Source of the DNA: Flavobacterium tyrosinilyticum
GTDB taxonomy: Bacteria > Bacteroidota > Bacteroidia > Flavobacteriales > Flavobacteriaceae
DNA length: 64,000 bases
Direction: 5' to 3'
Assembly (NCBI RefSeq): GCF_023656565.1
Contig: NZ_JAMOKG010000001.1
Location: 1,122,456-1,186,455 of the forward strand
Shown one piece after another: positions 44,493 through 52,952 of the stretch; position 1 is the first letter of the stretch, and each line of letters starts with the position of its first letter. A model generated the notes under the pieces. That model had not been told where the DNA came from, did not search any database, and saw only the letters and a list, made by a program, of their open reading frames with translations. Both the position numbers and the translations under genes were made by a program.

Positions 44493-45902
44493 ATGAGTTT
44501 ATTTTCTAATGAAAAGGAAAAAGTGTATGATCAATACTCTGATGTAATAAAATGGATCAATGCTGCAACACTTGTATATCCAGAAGCCGATAAATGGTTT
44601 CAAGAGAATTTAACAAGTGAAACTATTAAAAATGCTGCCGAATATGTCACAGAATGGGAAATCATTGACAAGGATACTGCAGATCAGCTTATGTCAAACC
44701 TATATTATGGTGGAGGCAATTTTAAAAATTACCAAATGAAAATTGGGAGTTTAATAGACGAAATGCGTGGTAAGCAAAGACAAAATAAAAAAAACAACAG
44801 GATAAAAAAGATTTTAAAAAAATCTGCTCTCATTTATATACAGCAAAAGTATCCTGAAATTGGTATTATAGCATCTGATTTAACAAAAGGAATATATTTA
44901 GCTTCACGTTTATATTTGGTAGGCATTTATTCTTTTGAAGAAGCTATGTCTGCCTCTGTGAAAATGGCTCAAAAACTTCAAAAATATTTTAACAGCTGGG
45001 ATGAATGTATGGATAATCTATTTTGGGGTATACAATGTGAGGATGGCGAAAGTGTATATGACCCTGATTCTCATCTTGTTCAAAAACGTCGTCTTTATAA
45101 TAAATTGAAAAAACAGAAAAACGGTACTTATGCCATCGAGTGGAAAATGCCATTAATAGATAACTCGAATGCTTCTACTATTATATATCCTGACACAGTA
45201 AAATGGATTAACGCGACAAAAGCATATTATAACGTAGTTAATCAAGTCACTCCGCATTTGTTTTGGCCAGCATTTGGAAAAGAAAGTATTATAACATTTT
45301 TATTTAATGTCTGGGGTATTGAAAAACGCGAACAAGCCCATGAAGTAATAAAAAATTTATGGGACCCAGATATTGATGGATTCTTGTTTGAAGAGTGGCG
45401 ATACATGAATGGGATGACTTTAGCCGAATATATTGAATATAAATCAAATCATAAAAATTTAGACTTTGAATTAGAAAATAAACCTGACGATTATCACGAA
45501 CGCCGATTTCGTTTACTTCATGCCATTATGAACAGCTATAGTAAACAAGGGAATCTTGCCCGCCACATGTTTACTGTCATTCAATCAGCTTCCATGTTTC
45601 ATTTAGCAGGTTATTATAGTTATAAAGAATCCTTGAATACTTGTTTAAAAGCTGCTAAAAAAATCCAGGAAAATTTTACTTCGTGGGATGAGTATATAGA
45701 TAGTTACTTTTTGAGCGAGCAATTATGTTCAGATGATATACTTGAAAATCCTCTTGAGTACGTTGATTTGGAAGATGGTGAGTTACTTAACTTTAAAAAT
45801 AAAGGAACATTGTTTAGGTTAAAAATATATGAGTGGTTAAAAAGAGAACCAGATTCTGTCTATAATATTCCATGGAATACAGAGCTGAAAAAAGAATGGT
45901 AA
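44493..45902 (+). CDS. DUF1266-like protein with two internal repeats, paralogue 1
   Basis: 469 residues from the ATG at 44493; an in-frame ATG at 44481 is also possible. The later start is preferred because it lines up residue for residue with the start of the paralogue next door (21 residues to the shared YSDxxKW). The protein is built of two similar halves. Each opens with Y(S/P)DxxKWINA, has a middle stretch (YLASRLYLVGIYSFEEAMS in the first, FHLAGYYSYKESLNTCLKAA in the second), then SWDExxD with F, and closes Y-x-I-x-W. The second-half pattern GYYSYKESL...SWDEYIDSYF matches DUF1266. No signal or membrane segment is seen. Function is unknown; members in proteobacteria occur near T6SS or toxin loci, which is not visible here. 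Confidence 0.8.
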   Translation: MSLFSNEKEKVYDQYSDVIKWINAATLVYPEADKWFQENLTSETIKNAAEYVTEWEIIDKDTADQLMSNLYYGGGNFKNYQMKIGSLIDEMRGKQRQNKKNNRIKKILKKSALIYIQQKYPEIGIIASDLTKGIYLASRLYLVGIYSFEEAMSASVKMAQKLQKYFNSWDECMDNLFWGIQCEDGESVYDPDSHLVQKRRLYNKLKKQKNGTYAIEWKMPLIDNSNASTIIYPDTVKWINATKAYYNVVNQVTPHLFWPAFGKESIITFLFNVWGIEKREQAHEVIKNLWDPDIDGFLFEEWRYMNGMTLAEYIEYKSNHKNLDFELENKPDDYHERRFRLLHAIMNSYSKQGNLARHMFTVIQSASMFHLAGYYSYKESLNTCLKAAKKIQENFTSWDEYIDSYFLSEQLCSDDILENPLEYVDLEDGELLNFKNKGTLFRLKIYEWLKREPDSVYNIPWNTELKKEW

Positions 45903-45961
45903 ACTTTTCTGGTAAGTAAAATTTAGGTAAGTGATTTAAAAAGCATATATCGGATATAATT

Positions 45962-47356
45962 ATGAATGAATCTTCTGAAAATAAGAAAAAAAAGAATAAT
46001 GAGTATTCTGACTCTGTGAAATGGACTATTGCTGCTTATGCTCCTACACTTGTTAGCGATGGGTTACAACCACTATTTGTTGGCGGGGTTTCAAAAAAAG
46101 ATTTTTCAAGCGACTTAGTTGAAAAAGAATTAAAGATTTTTAGGGAAAATTGGGGCATTATCGACAAGGAGACTGCTTATCATACTATGATATACTTATA
46201 CAATGATGGCGGAAATTTCCTGAGCTATAAGACAAAGATCGGGGCTTTAATAAATGAAATTTATGGCGATAGAATTGGAGAAAAAGAAAAGGATGAAAAA
46301 GAAAAAAGAAAAAATATTTTAAAAAAAACTGCACGTATTTATACCTTACAAAGGTATCCAGAAGTTGGTATTGTAGGAAATGATTTAACTAAAGGGTTAT
46401 ATTTCACCTCTTGTTTATATTTAGCAGGTATTTACTCTTTTGAAGAAGCAATGACTATTTCTATAAAAATGGCTAAAAAAGCACAAAATTCATTTAAAAG
46501 TTGGGATGAGTATATGGAGAATGCTTTTTGGGGTGCTCAATGTGAATTTGGGTCCAGTCCGTATGATTCAGGTTCTTCTATGTCTAAAAGACGAAATTAT
46601 TACTATAATGAGAGAGAAATAAAAAACGGTATTTATGTTATTGATTGGAAAACGCCTTTAATAGATGAATGGAAGATTTCTAATGTATTAGAATATCCCG
46701 ATACGATAAAATGGTTCAATGCAGCAAAAGCATTACTTCACGTTAGCAATGGTAATACTCCTCATCTGTTTCCAATGGGTTTAATGGATGAATCTAGTAA
46801 ACAATCAAGTTTAGAAATGCTAGAATCAGGTTGGGGCATTCGCAATCGTAAAGATGCCAATGAAACAATACATAAATTATCAGAAGGAAAAATGCACAAT
46901 GAAAGATTTCTAAATGAATATGAATATATTAAAAAAAATGCAAATTATAATAAAAAATTCTGTGATTTAGTCAACCTCATTGTAGAAAATTATGGTGATA
47001 GAGGCATTCTTGCATGGGATTTATATAGAGCAATGTATTTAATATCGGCTTGTTATACAGTGGGCTTTTATACTTATGAAGAGTCTTTAAATAAATCATT
47101 AATTGCTGCTAAAAAAATACAGGAAAATTTCGATTCTTGGGATGATTACATGAATAATTATTTCTTAGGCTATCAATATTGGTCGAGAGATATACTTAAA
47201 AATCCTCTTAGAAATCCTCCTTTACCGAAACACGGAATGCTAGATTTTAATGAATCTGGAACAGCATATCGAAAAAAATTATACCAATGGTTGAAAAACG
47301 ATAAAGATTCTGTTTATAATATTTCATGGAATACCGAATTAAAAAAAGAATGGTAG
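45962..47356 (+). CDS. DUF1266-like protein with two internal repeats, paralogue 2
   Basis: 464 residues, tandem paralogue of the gene ending at 45902 and 59 bases downstream. Both proteins share YSDxxKW near the start, DLTKGLYFTSCLYLAGIYSF compared with the first copy's DLTKGIYLASRLYLVGIYSF, FWGAQCE/FWGIQCE, YPDTIKWFNAAKA/YPDTVKWINATKA, and the same last residues WNTELKKEW. The second half carries the clearest DUF1266 signature: LAWDLYRAMYLISACYTVGF followed by SWDDYMNNYFLGYQYW. Divergence between the copies is too large for a recent duplication. Two genes of two units each mean four copies of one module. Cytosolic; function unknown. Confidence 0.8.
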   Translation: MNESSENKKKKNNEYSDSVKWTIAAYAPTLVSDGLQPLFVGGVSKKDFSSDLVEKELKIFRENWGIIDKETAYHTMIYLYNDGGNFLSYKTKIGALINEIYGDRIGEKEKDEKEKRKNILKKTARIYTLQRYPEVGIVGNDLTKGLYFTSCLYLAGIYSFEEAMTISIKMAKKAQNSFKSWDEYMENAFWGAQCEFGSSPYDSGSSMSKRRNYYYNEREIKNGIYVIDWKTPLIDEWKISNVLEYPDTIKWFNAAKALLHVSNGNTPHLFPMGLMDESSKQSSLEMLESGWGIRNRKDANETIHKLSEGKMHNERFLNEYEYIKKNANYNKKFCDLVNLIVENYGDRGILAWDLYRAMYLISACYTVGFYTYEESLNKSLIAAKKIQENFDSWDDYMNNYFLGYQYWSRDILKNPLRNPPLPKHGMLDFNESGTAYRKKLYQWLKNDKDSVYNISWNTELKKEW

Positions 47357-47417
47357 TTTTTATATCCTAATATTTCCAAAAAGATTTAGATGTAATTCCA
47401 TATTTAGATAACTTATA

Positions 47418-47456
47418 AAGTCCCAAATTACAAATGTAGTTTGGGATTTTTTTTAT
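47418..47456 (+). repeat. 39-bp direct repeat, right copy (terminator of the DUF1266-like pair)
   Basis: Exact copy of 44269-44307, again directly following a gene. It can fold as the same terminator hairpin with eight T. Confidence 0.95.
47421..47454 (+). terminator. Terminator after the DUF1266-like pair
   Basis: Same TCCCAAA/TTTGGGA stem and T8 tail as the tatA terminator. Confidence 0.9.
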
Positions 47457-47469
47457 ATCTAAAAATTCT

Positions 47470-47477
47470 TACTTTTA
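47470..47477 (+). promoter_or_regulatory. Possible -7 box of the GH8 gene
   Basis: TACTTTTA matches seven of eight positions of TAnnTTTG, 19 bases before the ATG. Confidence 0.35.
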
Positions 47478-47496
47478 GAGTCCCAAATTTTTACAT

Positions 47497-48894
47497 ATGA
47501 AAAACTTAATTTTAGTGATGGCTTTTCTGCTTACAGCAGAAAGTTGGTCACAAACTCAACCCTTTCCCGCCAATAAGGTGTACGGAAACGGAATTATGGC
47601 AGTATCCAAAAACAGTCAGGATGCAAAAGAAAGTTACGACACTTGGAAAATCAATTTTGTCGAAACCTGTAACAATGGTCGGTACAGGGTAAAATTTGAC
47701 AATCCAGGTGAAACCGTTTCTGAAGGTATTGCATACGGAATGCTCCTTTCTGCTTATATGGCCGATAAAATACTCTTTGACGGTTTCTGGCTTTACTACA
47801 AAGACCATGTAAATGGTAATGGCGTTATGAACTGGAAAATAAACGGATGCTCAGGAACAGCAGGTGCAAACGGAGCTACAGATGCCGAACTAGATGCAGC
47901 ATTTGCTTTAATTGTTGCCGATTATCAATGGGCAAGTTCTGGAAGCATCAATTACAAAAGTGATGCAAAAGCGCTTATTGCAGCAATTAAAAATTATGAA
48001 ATTGAAGCCAATACTTTTGTTTTAAAACCTGGAGATCAATTCGGCGGAAGCCAAATTACCAACATATCCTACTTCTCTCCTGCTTATTACCGAGCTTTTG
48101 GTGTTTTTACAAACGATGTAGTTTTTTGGAATCAGGTTGCATCTAAAGCTTATACGGTTATCAACAATAATTTGACACAAAATAATGCCGTTGGCGGATT
48201 AGTTTCTGATTGGTGTGAAGCTTCTGGGGCTTATTCAGCTGAAGCTAATAGATATGCTAATACAGGAAAAACCTATACTTATGATGCCGCTAGAACTCCT
48301 TGGAGAATTGCCGTTGATTATCTTTGGTATGGAACTCCAGATGCCAAAACCTATTCTAAAAAATCATCCGACTTTGTTCGCGTTAATCTAGGAGGTTCCG
48401 CAAACATCAAAGACGGTTATAACCAAAATGGAACCGTAATCGGACAATGGCATAATGCCACGTTTGTAGGTGCTTTTGCCTGCGCAGCCATGGCTGGAGA
48501 AAATCAAGCACACTTAAATGCTTCTTATAATGATCTAAAAAATCTCAACGAACCAAATAGTTATTTCAATCATACCCTTAAAACATTATATTCCCTATTA
48601 CTAACAGGTAATTTCTATTTACCATTAAACGCCACATTATCTAATGATACTTTCGATCTTGAAAAATCTACAGTCACGCTTTACCCCAATCCGAGTGCTG
48701 ATCGAATCACAATTAACGCGGCTGGGCAATCTACTATCTCGATAATTTCTTCTTCTGGAAGTATTATTCATCAGCAAAAAACAACTTCAGAATTGACAGA
48801 AATAAATTTAGCTAACCAATCAAGAGGTGTTTATTTTGTAAAAATATCAAATGCAGATTTTAAAAGCATTACCAAAAAAGTGATTTTGAAATAA
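47497..48894 (+). CDS. Secreted glycosyl hydrolase family 8 protein with T9SS sorting domain
   Basis: 465 residues. A signal peptide (about 1-19) precedes a GH8 (alpha/alpha)6 domain. GETVSEGIAYGMLLSA carries the general acid Glu76, GATDAELDAAFAL the conserved Asp129/Asp133 pair, and YTYDAARTPWRIAVDYLW a substrate-binding motif. GH8 enzymes cut beta-1,4 glucans, xylan or chitosan by inversion; which one cannot be decided here. The last 75 residues (LYPNPSADRITINAAG through SRGVYFVKISN) form a type A T9SS sorting domain, so the enzyme is exported over the outer membrane by the same system that needs SprE. The gene sits between two terminators as a single unit. Confidence 0.93.
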   Translation: MKNLILVMAFLLTAESWSQTQPFPANKVYGNGIMAVSKNSQDAKESYDTWKINFVETCNNGRYRVKFDNPGETVSEGIAYGMLLSAYMADKILFDGFWLYYKDHVNGNGVMNWKINGCSGTAGANGATDAELDAAFALIVADYQWASSGSINYKSDAKALIAAIKNYEIEANTFVLKPGDQFGGSQITNISYFSPAYYRAFGVFTNDVVFWNQVASKAYTVINNNLTQNNAVGGLVSDWCEASGAYSAEANRYANTGKTYTYDAARTPWRIAVDYLWYGTPDAKTYSKKSSDFVRVNLGGSANIKDGYNQNGTVIGQWHNATFVGAFACAAMAGENQAHLNASYNDLKNLNEPNSYFNHTLKTLYSLLLTGNFYLPLNATLSNDTFDLEKSTVTLYPNPSADRITINAAGQSTISIISSSGSIIHQQKTTSELTEINLANQSRGVYFVKISNADFKSITKKVILK

Positions 48895-48903
48895 CTCTAA
48901 ATC

Positions 48904-48941
48904 AAAAACTCCCAAATTACGATTGTAATTTGGGAGTTTTT
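48904..48941. terminator. Bidirectional terminator between GH8 and the small secreted protein gene
   Basis: A perfect 17-bp stem (AAAAACTCCCAAATTAC and its complement) with a GATT loop, with A and T runs at either end. Its CCCAAATTAC core resembles the 39-bp repeat terminators. Confidence 0.9.
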
Positions 48942-48955
48942 ACTTAAAGTAATTG

Positions 48956-49582
48956 TTATTTACACTTATTTTTATCAAAAATAGATGTAATCTGGTTTAA
49001 TACTTTGTCAAGCTCAAATGTTTCCTTTTCAATTGCTTTGCTTATTTTAGTACAATCTGCAAATTCTTGCTTGGCCATTTTTTTCATGGTCGCATCTGTT
49101 CCGTATGATTTTACTACATTTCCCATTGTGTTATAGCCAAAAACTAAATGGTCTGTTTCTTTTTTTCCAAAAAAATAAGACGAACTAGGTGACCTGAAAG
49201 TATTTCTTCTGGCATCTCCCTTATCAAAAATTTTACCTATTTTAAATTCTTTAACATACACAATTTCAAACCAATGTTTCTTTTTTGAATTAGAAAATTT
49301 TCCTGAAAAAATATTGGCACTGGTTAAATAAAGATATTCCATTGTAAATATACCGCCTGATTCACCAGTGTATACTATTTTAGTAAGCTCTTTGCTTGGT
49401 ATTTTTTCAGTGTCTGAATCTTCATTCGCTTTAAAAGTTACTTTCGAATCATCATCATCAACTAGTTTTGCTAAACCTGTTTTTTGAGTTCCATCTGCTA
49501 AATACAAAACTGCTTTAAGAAATTTTGCTTGTCCTACAGTAGAACATAATAATGCTATTAGAATTAAAAAGTTTTTTTTCAT
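48956..49582 (-). CDS. Secreted hypothetical protein
   Basis: 208 residues. A signal peptide (KKNFLILIALLCSTVGQAKF) is followed by a beta-rich stretch (LYLADGTQKTGLAKLVDDDD, VTFKANEDSDTEKIPSKELT) that resembles many Flavobacterium periplasmic proteins with an internal beta fold. The last 40 residues are helical and end with two cysteines. No family is recognised. The ATG at 49582 is chosen because an upstream TTG (49612) is part of a perfect -7 box at 49610-49617, which cannot be both promoter and start codon. Confidence 0.75.
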   Translation of the reverse strand: MKKNFLILIALLCSTVGQAKFLKAVLYLADGTQKTGLAKLVDDDDSKVTFKANEDSDTEKIPSKELTKIVYTGESGGIFTMEYLYLTSANIFSGKFSNSKKKHWFEIVYVKEFKIGKIFDKGDARRNTFRSPSSSYFFGKKETDHLVFGYNTMGNVVKSYGTDATMKKMAKQEFADCTKISKAIEKETFELDKVLNQITSIFDKNKCK

Positions 49583-49609
49583 AAGTATTTTTGGGGTTTT
49601 AATTTCGGG

Positions 49610-49617
49610 CAAATATA
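49610..49617 (-). promoter_or_regulatory. -7 box of the small secreted protein gene
   Basis: TATATTTG on the minus strand, 27 bases before the ATG; exact TAnnTTTG. Confidence 0.7.
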
Positions 49618-49759
49618 GTAGTATAGGTAAGAATTATTTTAAAAAATAAAGCCTAACAACTTATATTCAATCTTAAATCAAGTTTAGTTTACTCATTATC
49701 AAAGGTTCTAAAACAGATAAAAATGAGTTACAGAATTTAAACTGAAACTGATTTAAACT

Positions 49760-49791
49760 AAAAACGCCCAAACTTCAAAAAGTTTGAGCGT
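49760..49791 (-). terminator. Terminator of tex
   Basis: ACGC/GCGT and CAAACTT/AAGTTTG stems with a CAAA loop, running into TTTTT on the minus strand, 32 bases beyond the tex stop. Confidence 0.8.
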
Positions 49792-49823
49792 ATTATTATG
49801 TTTCCTAATTAAAAAATAGAGTT

Positions 49824-51947
49824 TTATAAAATCATCGTTAGCTGAATTCTCTTTCTATCTTCATCAACCTCAGTAACTTTTACATCAACATGCTGATGCA
49901 GTTTCACCACTTCGTTCACGTCACTTACAAATCCGGCTTTTAACTGAGAAATATGAACCAATCCGCTTTCTTTGATTCCGATATCAACAAAACAGCCGAA
50001 GTTGGTGATGTTATTCACAATTCCTGGAAGAATCATCCCTGTTTTTACATCTTTAATCGATTTTACGTTTGCATCAAATTCAAAAACCTTAGCCGCCTTT
50101 CTTGGGTCCAATCCAGGCTTTTCAAGCTCTTTAATGATGTCTTTCAGGGTAAGTAAACCTATTTCTGGTGTTACATACTTTTCAGGCTTAATAAGCGCTG
50201 TTTTCTCTTTATTTGCAATTAATTCATTTAAAGAAATATTCAAATCTTTTGCCATTTTTTCAACAACCGAATAAGCTTCTGGATGCACCGCCGAATTATC
50301 CAACGGATTTTTAGCATTTGTAATTCTAATAAACGCTGCTCCCTGCTGATACGCTTTATCTCCTAAACGAGGCACTTTTTTCAACTGTTTTCTATCTTCA
50401 AAAGGCCCGTTTTCAGAACGATACTGTACAATGTTTTCAGCCAGCTTCTCCCCGATTCCACTCACATAACTTAGTAAATGTTTACTTGCCGTGTTGATAT
50501 TAATTCCAACCGAGTTTACGCAACGAATAACAGTATTATCTAATTCTTCTTTTAATTTAGTTTGGTCAACATCGTGCTGATACTGCCCTACTCCAATCGC
50601 TTTTGGGTCGATTTTTACCAATTCGGCCAACGGATCTGAAAGTCGTCTTCCGATAGAAACCGATCCACGAACCGTTACATCATAATTTGGAAATTCTTCT
50701 CTCGCAATTTTTGAAGCCGAATATACTGAAGCTCCAGCCTCAGAAACTATAAATACCTGAACTGGTTTGTCAAACGCGATTTTTTTGATGAAAAATTCAG
50801 TTTCTCTCGAAGCCGTTCCGTTTCCAATAGAAATCGCATCAATTTGATAAGCGTTTACCATAGAACGAATTTTTTTAATCGCCATAGATTCTTCGTTTTG
50901 AGGCGCGTGCGGATAAATGGTTTCGTTGTATAACAAATCGCCTTTTTCGTCCAGACAAACCACTTTACAACCGCTTCTAAATCCAGGATCGATTGCCAAA
51001 ATACGTTTTTCTCCCAAAGGCGGGGCCAATAATAACTGACCTAAATTGTTGGCAAAAACCTGAATAGAATTCGCATCGGCTTTTGCTTTTGCTTCTTGCA
51101 GGGTTTCATTTCCAATTGCCGGATTCAATAAACGTTTATAACTATCCTCAATTGCTAATTGCAAATGAGCTGTTGAATTATTTTGTTTTTTAATGATAAT
51201 TTCGTCAATAACATCATACGCATCGTCGATATCAACATCGATTTTCATTTTAATAAAACCTTCATTTTCTGCGCGTAACATTGCTAATAAACGGTGTGCC
51301 GGCGCTTTTGTCAAAGGTTCTTCCCAATCAAAATATTGGTTGAATTTCTGTGCTCCTTCTTCTTCGGCTTTCTTTTTAACCACTTTTGTAGTGATAGTCG
51401 CTTTTCGCTGAAATAATCTACGAAGCTGTTTACGAACATAAATGTTCTCGTTGATCCATTCGGCTACAATATCTCTTGCACCTTGAATAGCGGCTTCTTC
51501 GTTAATAACATTTTCATTAATGTACTGTGTTGAAATAAAATCAATATCAGCATCACTTTCAGATATAATCAATTTCGCCAAAGGTTCCAAACCGAATTCG
51601 CGCGCAACATCGGCTTTTGTTTTTTTCTTCTTTTTGTATGGAAGGTAAAAATCTTCGATTTCTTGCAAATCAAAACTGTCTTCAATTTTTTTCTTCAAAT
51701 CTGGCGTAAGTGCTTTTTGCTCTTCAATAGATTTTAAAACGGCTTCTTTACGTTTTATAAGTGTATCATAATCTTTTTGAAGTTTTGCAATCTGCTCAAT
51801 TACAGTTTCATCAAGATTTCCGGTAGCATCTTTTCGGTAACGCGAAATAAACGGAATCGTACAGTCTTCTTCTAATAATTTTACTGTGTTTTGAATACTA
51901 ACTGCTGGCGCCTGCACAGACTTGGCAATGAATTGAATATTAGTCAT
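49824..51947 (-). CDS. tex: Tex-family RNA-binding transcription accessory protein
   Basis: 707 residues, a typical Tex length. After a helical N-terminal region (FISRYRKDATGNLDETVIEQ) come a YqgF/RNase H-like domain (about 325-460, ILAIDPGFRSGCKVVCLDE), helix-hairpin-helix motifs (about 495-560, SGIGEKLAENIVQYR and KVPRLGDKAYQQGAAFIRI) and a C-terminal S1 domain (about 635-705, GMILPGIVNNITNFGCFVDIG). Tex binds nucleic acid and affects transcription in several bacteria. The gene is a single unit. Start is ATG at 51947. Confidence 0.96.
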   Translation of the reverse strand: MTNIQFIAKSVQAPAVSIQNTVKLLEEDCTIPFISRYRKDATGNLDETVIEQIAKLQKDYDTLIKRKEAVLKSIEEQKALTPDLKKKIEDSFDLQEIEDFYLPYKKKKKTKADVAREFGLEPLAKLIISESDADIDFISTQYINENVINEEAAIQGARDIVAEWINENIYVRKQLRRLFQRKATITTKVVKKKAEEEGAQKFNQYFDWEEPLTKAPAHRLLAMLRAENEGFIKMKIDVDIDDAYDVIDEIIIKKQNNSTAHLQLAIEDSYKRLLNPAIGNETLQEAKAKADANSIQVFANNLGQLLLAPPLGEKRILAIDPGFRSGCKVVCLDEKGDLLYNETIYPHAPQNEESMAIKKIRSMVNAYQIDAISIGNGTASRETEFFIKKIAFDKPVQVFIVSEAGASVYSASKIAREEFPNYDVTVRGSVSIGRRLSDPLAELVKIDPKAIGVGQYQHDVDQTKLKEELDNTVIRCVNSVGININTASKHLLSYVSGIGEKLAENIVQYRSENGPFEDRKQLKKVPRLGDKAYQQGAAFIRITNAKNPLDNSAVHPEAYSVVEKMAKDLNISLNELIANKEKTALIKPEKYVTPEIGLLTLKDIIKELEKPGLDPRKAAKVFEFDANVKSIKDVKTGMILPGIVNNITNFGCFVDIGIKESGLVHISQLKAGFVSDVNEVVKLHQHVDVKVTEVDEDRKRIQLTMIL

Positions 51948-52037
51948 ACTTTTAATGAAATGATTTTCTTACTTAAAATAGTGTAATTTACTTGTTAAAA
52001 CATTTCTGCAAAATAGTAAATCATTTGGCTAAAATAA

Positions 52038-52045
52038 TATCTTTG
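52038..52045 (+). promoter_or_regulatory. -7 box of the DUF1294 gene
   Basis: TATCTTTG, 18 bases before the ATG at 52063; exact TAnnTTTG. Confidence 0.6.
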
Positions 52046-52062
52046 TTTCTAATTTTAAACCA

Positions 52063-52332
52063 ATGGAAGTTTTATTACTATATTTTTTATTTATAAATTT
52101 TCTCGTTTTTATTTTCGCTGGATATGACAAATCTCAAGCTCGAAAAAATAACCGAAGAATTCCTGAAAAAACCTTGTTTCTCATGGCTTTGATTGGAGGT
52201 TCACCGGGTTTATTAACAGCGATGTTATTATTTAGACATAAAACGAGTAAAACTTCTTTTATTGTAAAGTTTGTTTTGATTTTAGTAATTCAAGCATCAC
52301 TTATAATTGCCTTTCTGAATTACAAAAAGTAG
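52063..52332 (+). CDS. DUF1294 family small membrane protein
   Basis: 89 residues with three hydrophobic segments (about 2-20, 38-58, 66-84). The core GYDKSQARKNNRRIPEKTLF followed by ALIGGSPGLLTAMLLFRHKT is the DUF1294 signature (K-x-x-A-x-x-x-x-R-(I/V)-P-E-x-x-L with GGxxG). Its role is unknown. Short and often found as a stand-alone gene, as here. Confidence 0.88.
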   Translation: MEVLLLYFLFINFLVFIFAGYDKSQARKNNRRIPEKTLFLMALIGGSPGLLTAMLLFRHKTSKTSFIVKFVLILVIQASLIIAFLNYKK

Positions 52333-52405
52333 ATATTAACATTGTTGATAACTCAAAAAACAGTGTTTTTACAAAAGTTTAAATAACTGAATTATAATTA
52401 CTTAA

Positions 52406-52440
52406 ATAAAAAACCGGGCAAATTAAAAAATCGGCCCGGT
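52406..52440 (-). terminator. Terminator of rpiB
   Basis: ACCGGGC paired with GCCCGGT, followed on the minus strand by TTTTTTATTT, 46 bases beyond the rpiB stop. Confidence 0.8.
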
Positions 52441-52453
52441 GTGTTTATTACTA

Positions 52454-52480
52454 GGTGCGAAGCACCGAATTTTTTTTTTG
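52454..52480 (+). terminator. Terminator of the DUF1294 gene
   Basis: GGTGC-GAA-GCACC hairpin followed by GAA and ten T. Confidence 0.75.
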
Positions 52481-52485
52481 CCTTT

Positions 52486-52917
52486 TTATGCACAAGCAAT
52501 TTTATTCACTCTATTTTGGTGTCTGCCTCCTTCAAAAGCGGTATCAAGGAAAGTTTCAACGATTTCAACAGCCTGATGAATTGATGTAAATCTCGCTGGA
52601 ATACTCACAATATTTGCATCATTGTGTAAACGAGTTAAATAGGCTATTTCTTTAGTCCAGCACAATCCAGCTCTTACCTTAGGGTGTTTATTAACAGTCA
52701 TTGCAATTCCGTTACCGCTTCCGCAGATAACGATTCCAAAATCAGCTTTTCCTTCAGATACATCATTTGCCACCGGATGTCCATAATCAGGATAATCAAC
52801 AGAAGCATCAGTATCTGTACCATAGTTAGTTACTTCATATCCTCTAGCATTCAGCATTTCAACAATTGCTTTTTTATATTCTGGCCCTGCGTGGTCGTTT
52901 CCTATCGAAATTTTCAT
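52486..52917 (-). CDS. rpiB: Ribose-5-phosphate isomerase B
   Basis: 143 residues, RpiB/LacAB family. It interconverts ribose-5-phosphate and ribulose-5-phosphate. The opening ISIGNDHAGPEYKKAIVEML, the segment DYPDYGHPVANDV and FGIVICGSGNGIAMTVNKH with its active-site Cys are diagnostic. The later LHNDANIVSIPARF closes the active site. Length is typical. A -7 box lies just upstream at 52945-52952 on the minus strand. Confidence 0.95.
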   Translation of the reverse strand: MKISIGNDHAGPEYKKAIVEMLNARGYEVTNYGTDTDASVDYPDYGHPVANDVSEGKADFGIVICGSGNGIAMTVNKHPKVRAGLCWTKEIAYLTRLHNDANIVSIPARFTSIHQAVEIVETFLDTAFEGGRHQNRVNKIACA

Positions 52918-52944
52918 TTTTCTATACTATTAAGTTGTGTTATG

Positions 52945-52952
52945 CAAATTTA
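52945..52952 (-). promoter_or_regulatory. -7 box of rpiB
   Basis: TAAATTTG on the minus strand, 27 bases before the ATG; exact TAnnTTTG. Confidence 0.6.
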
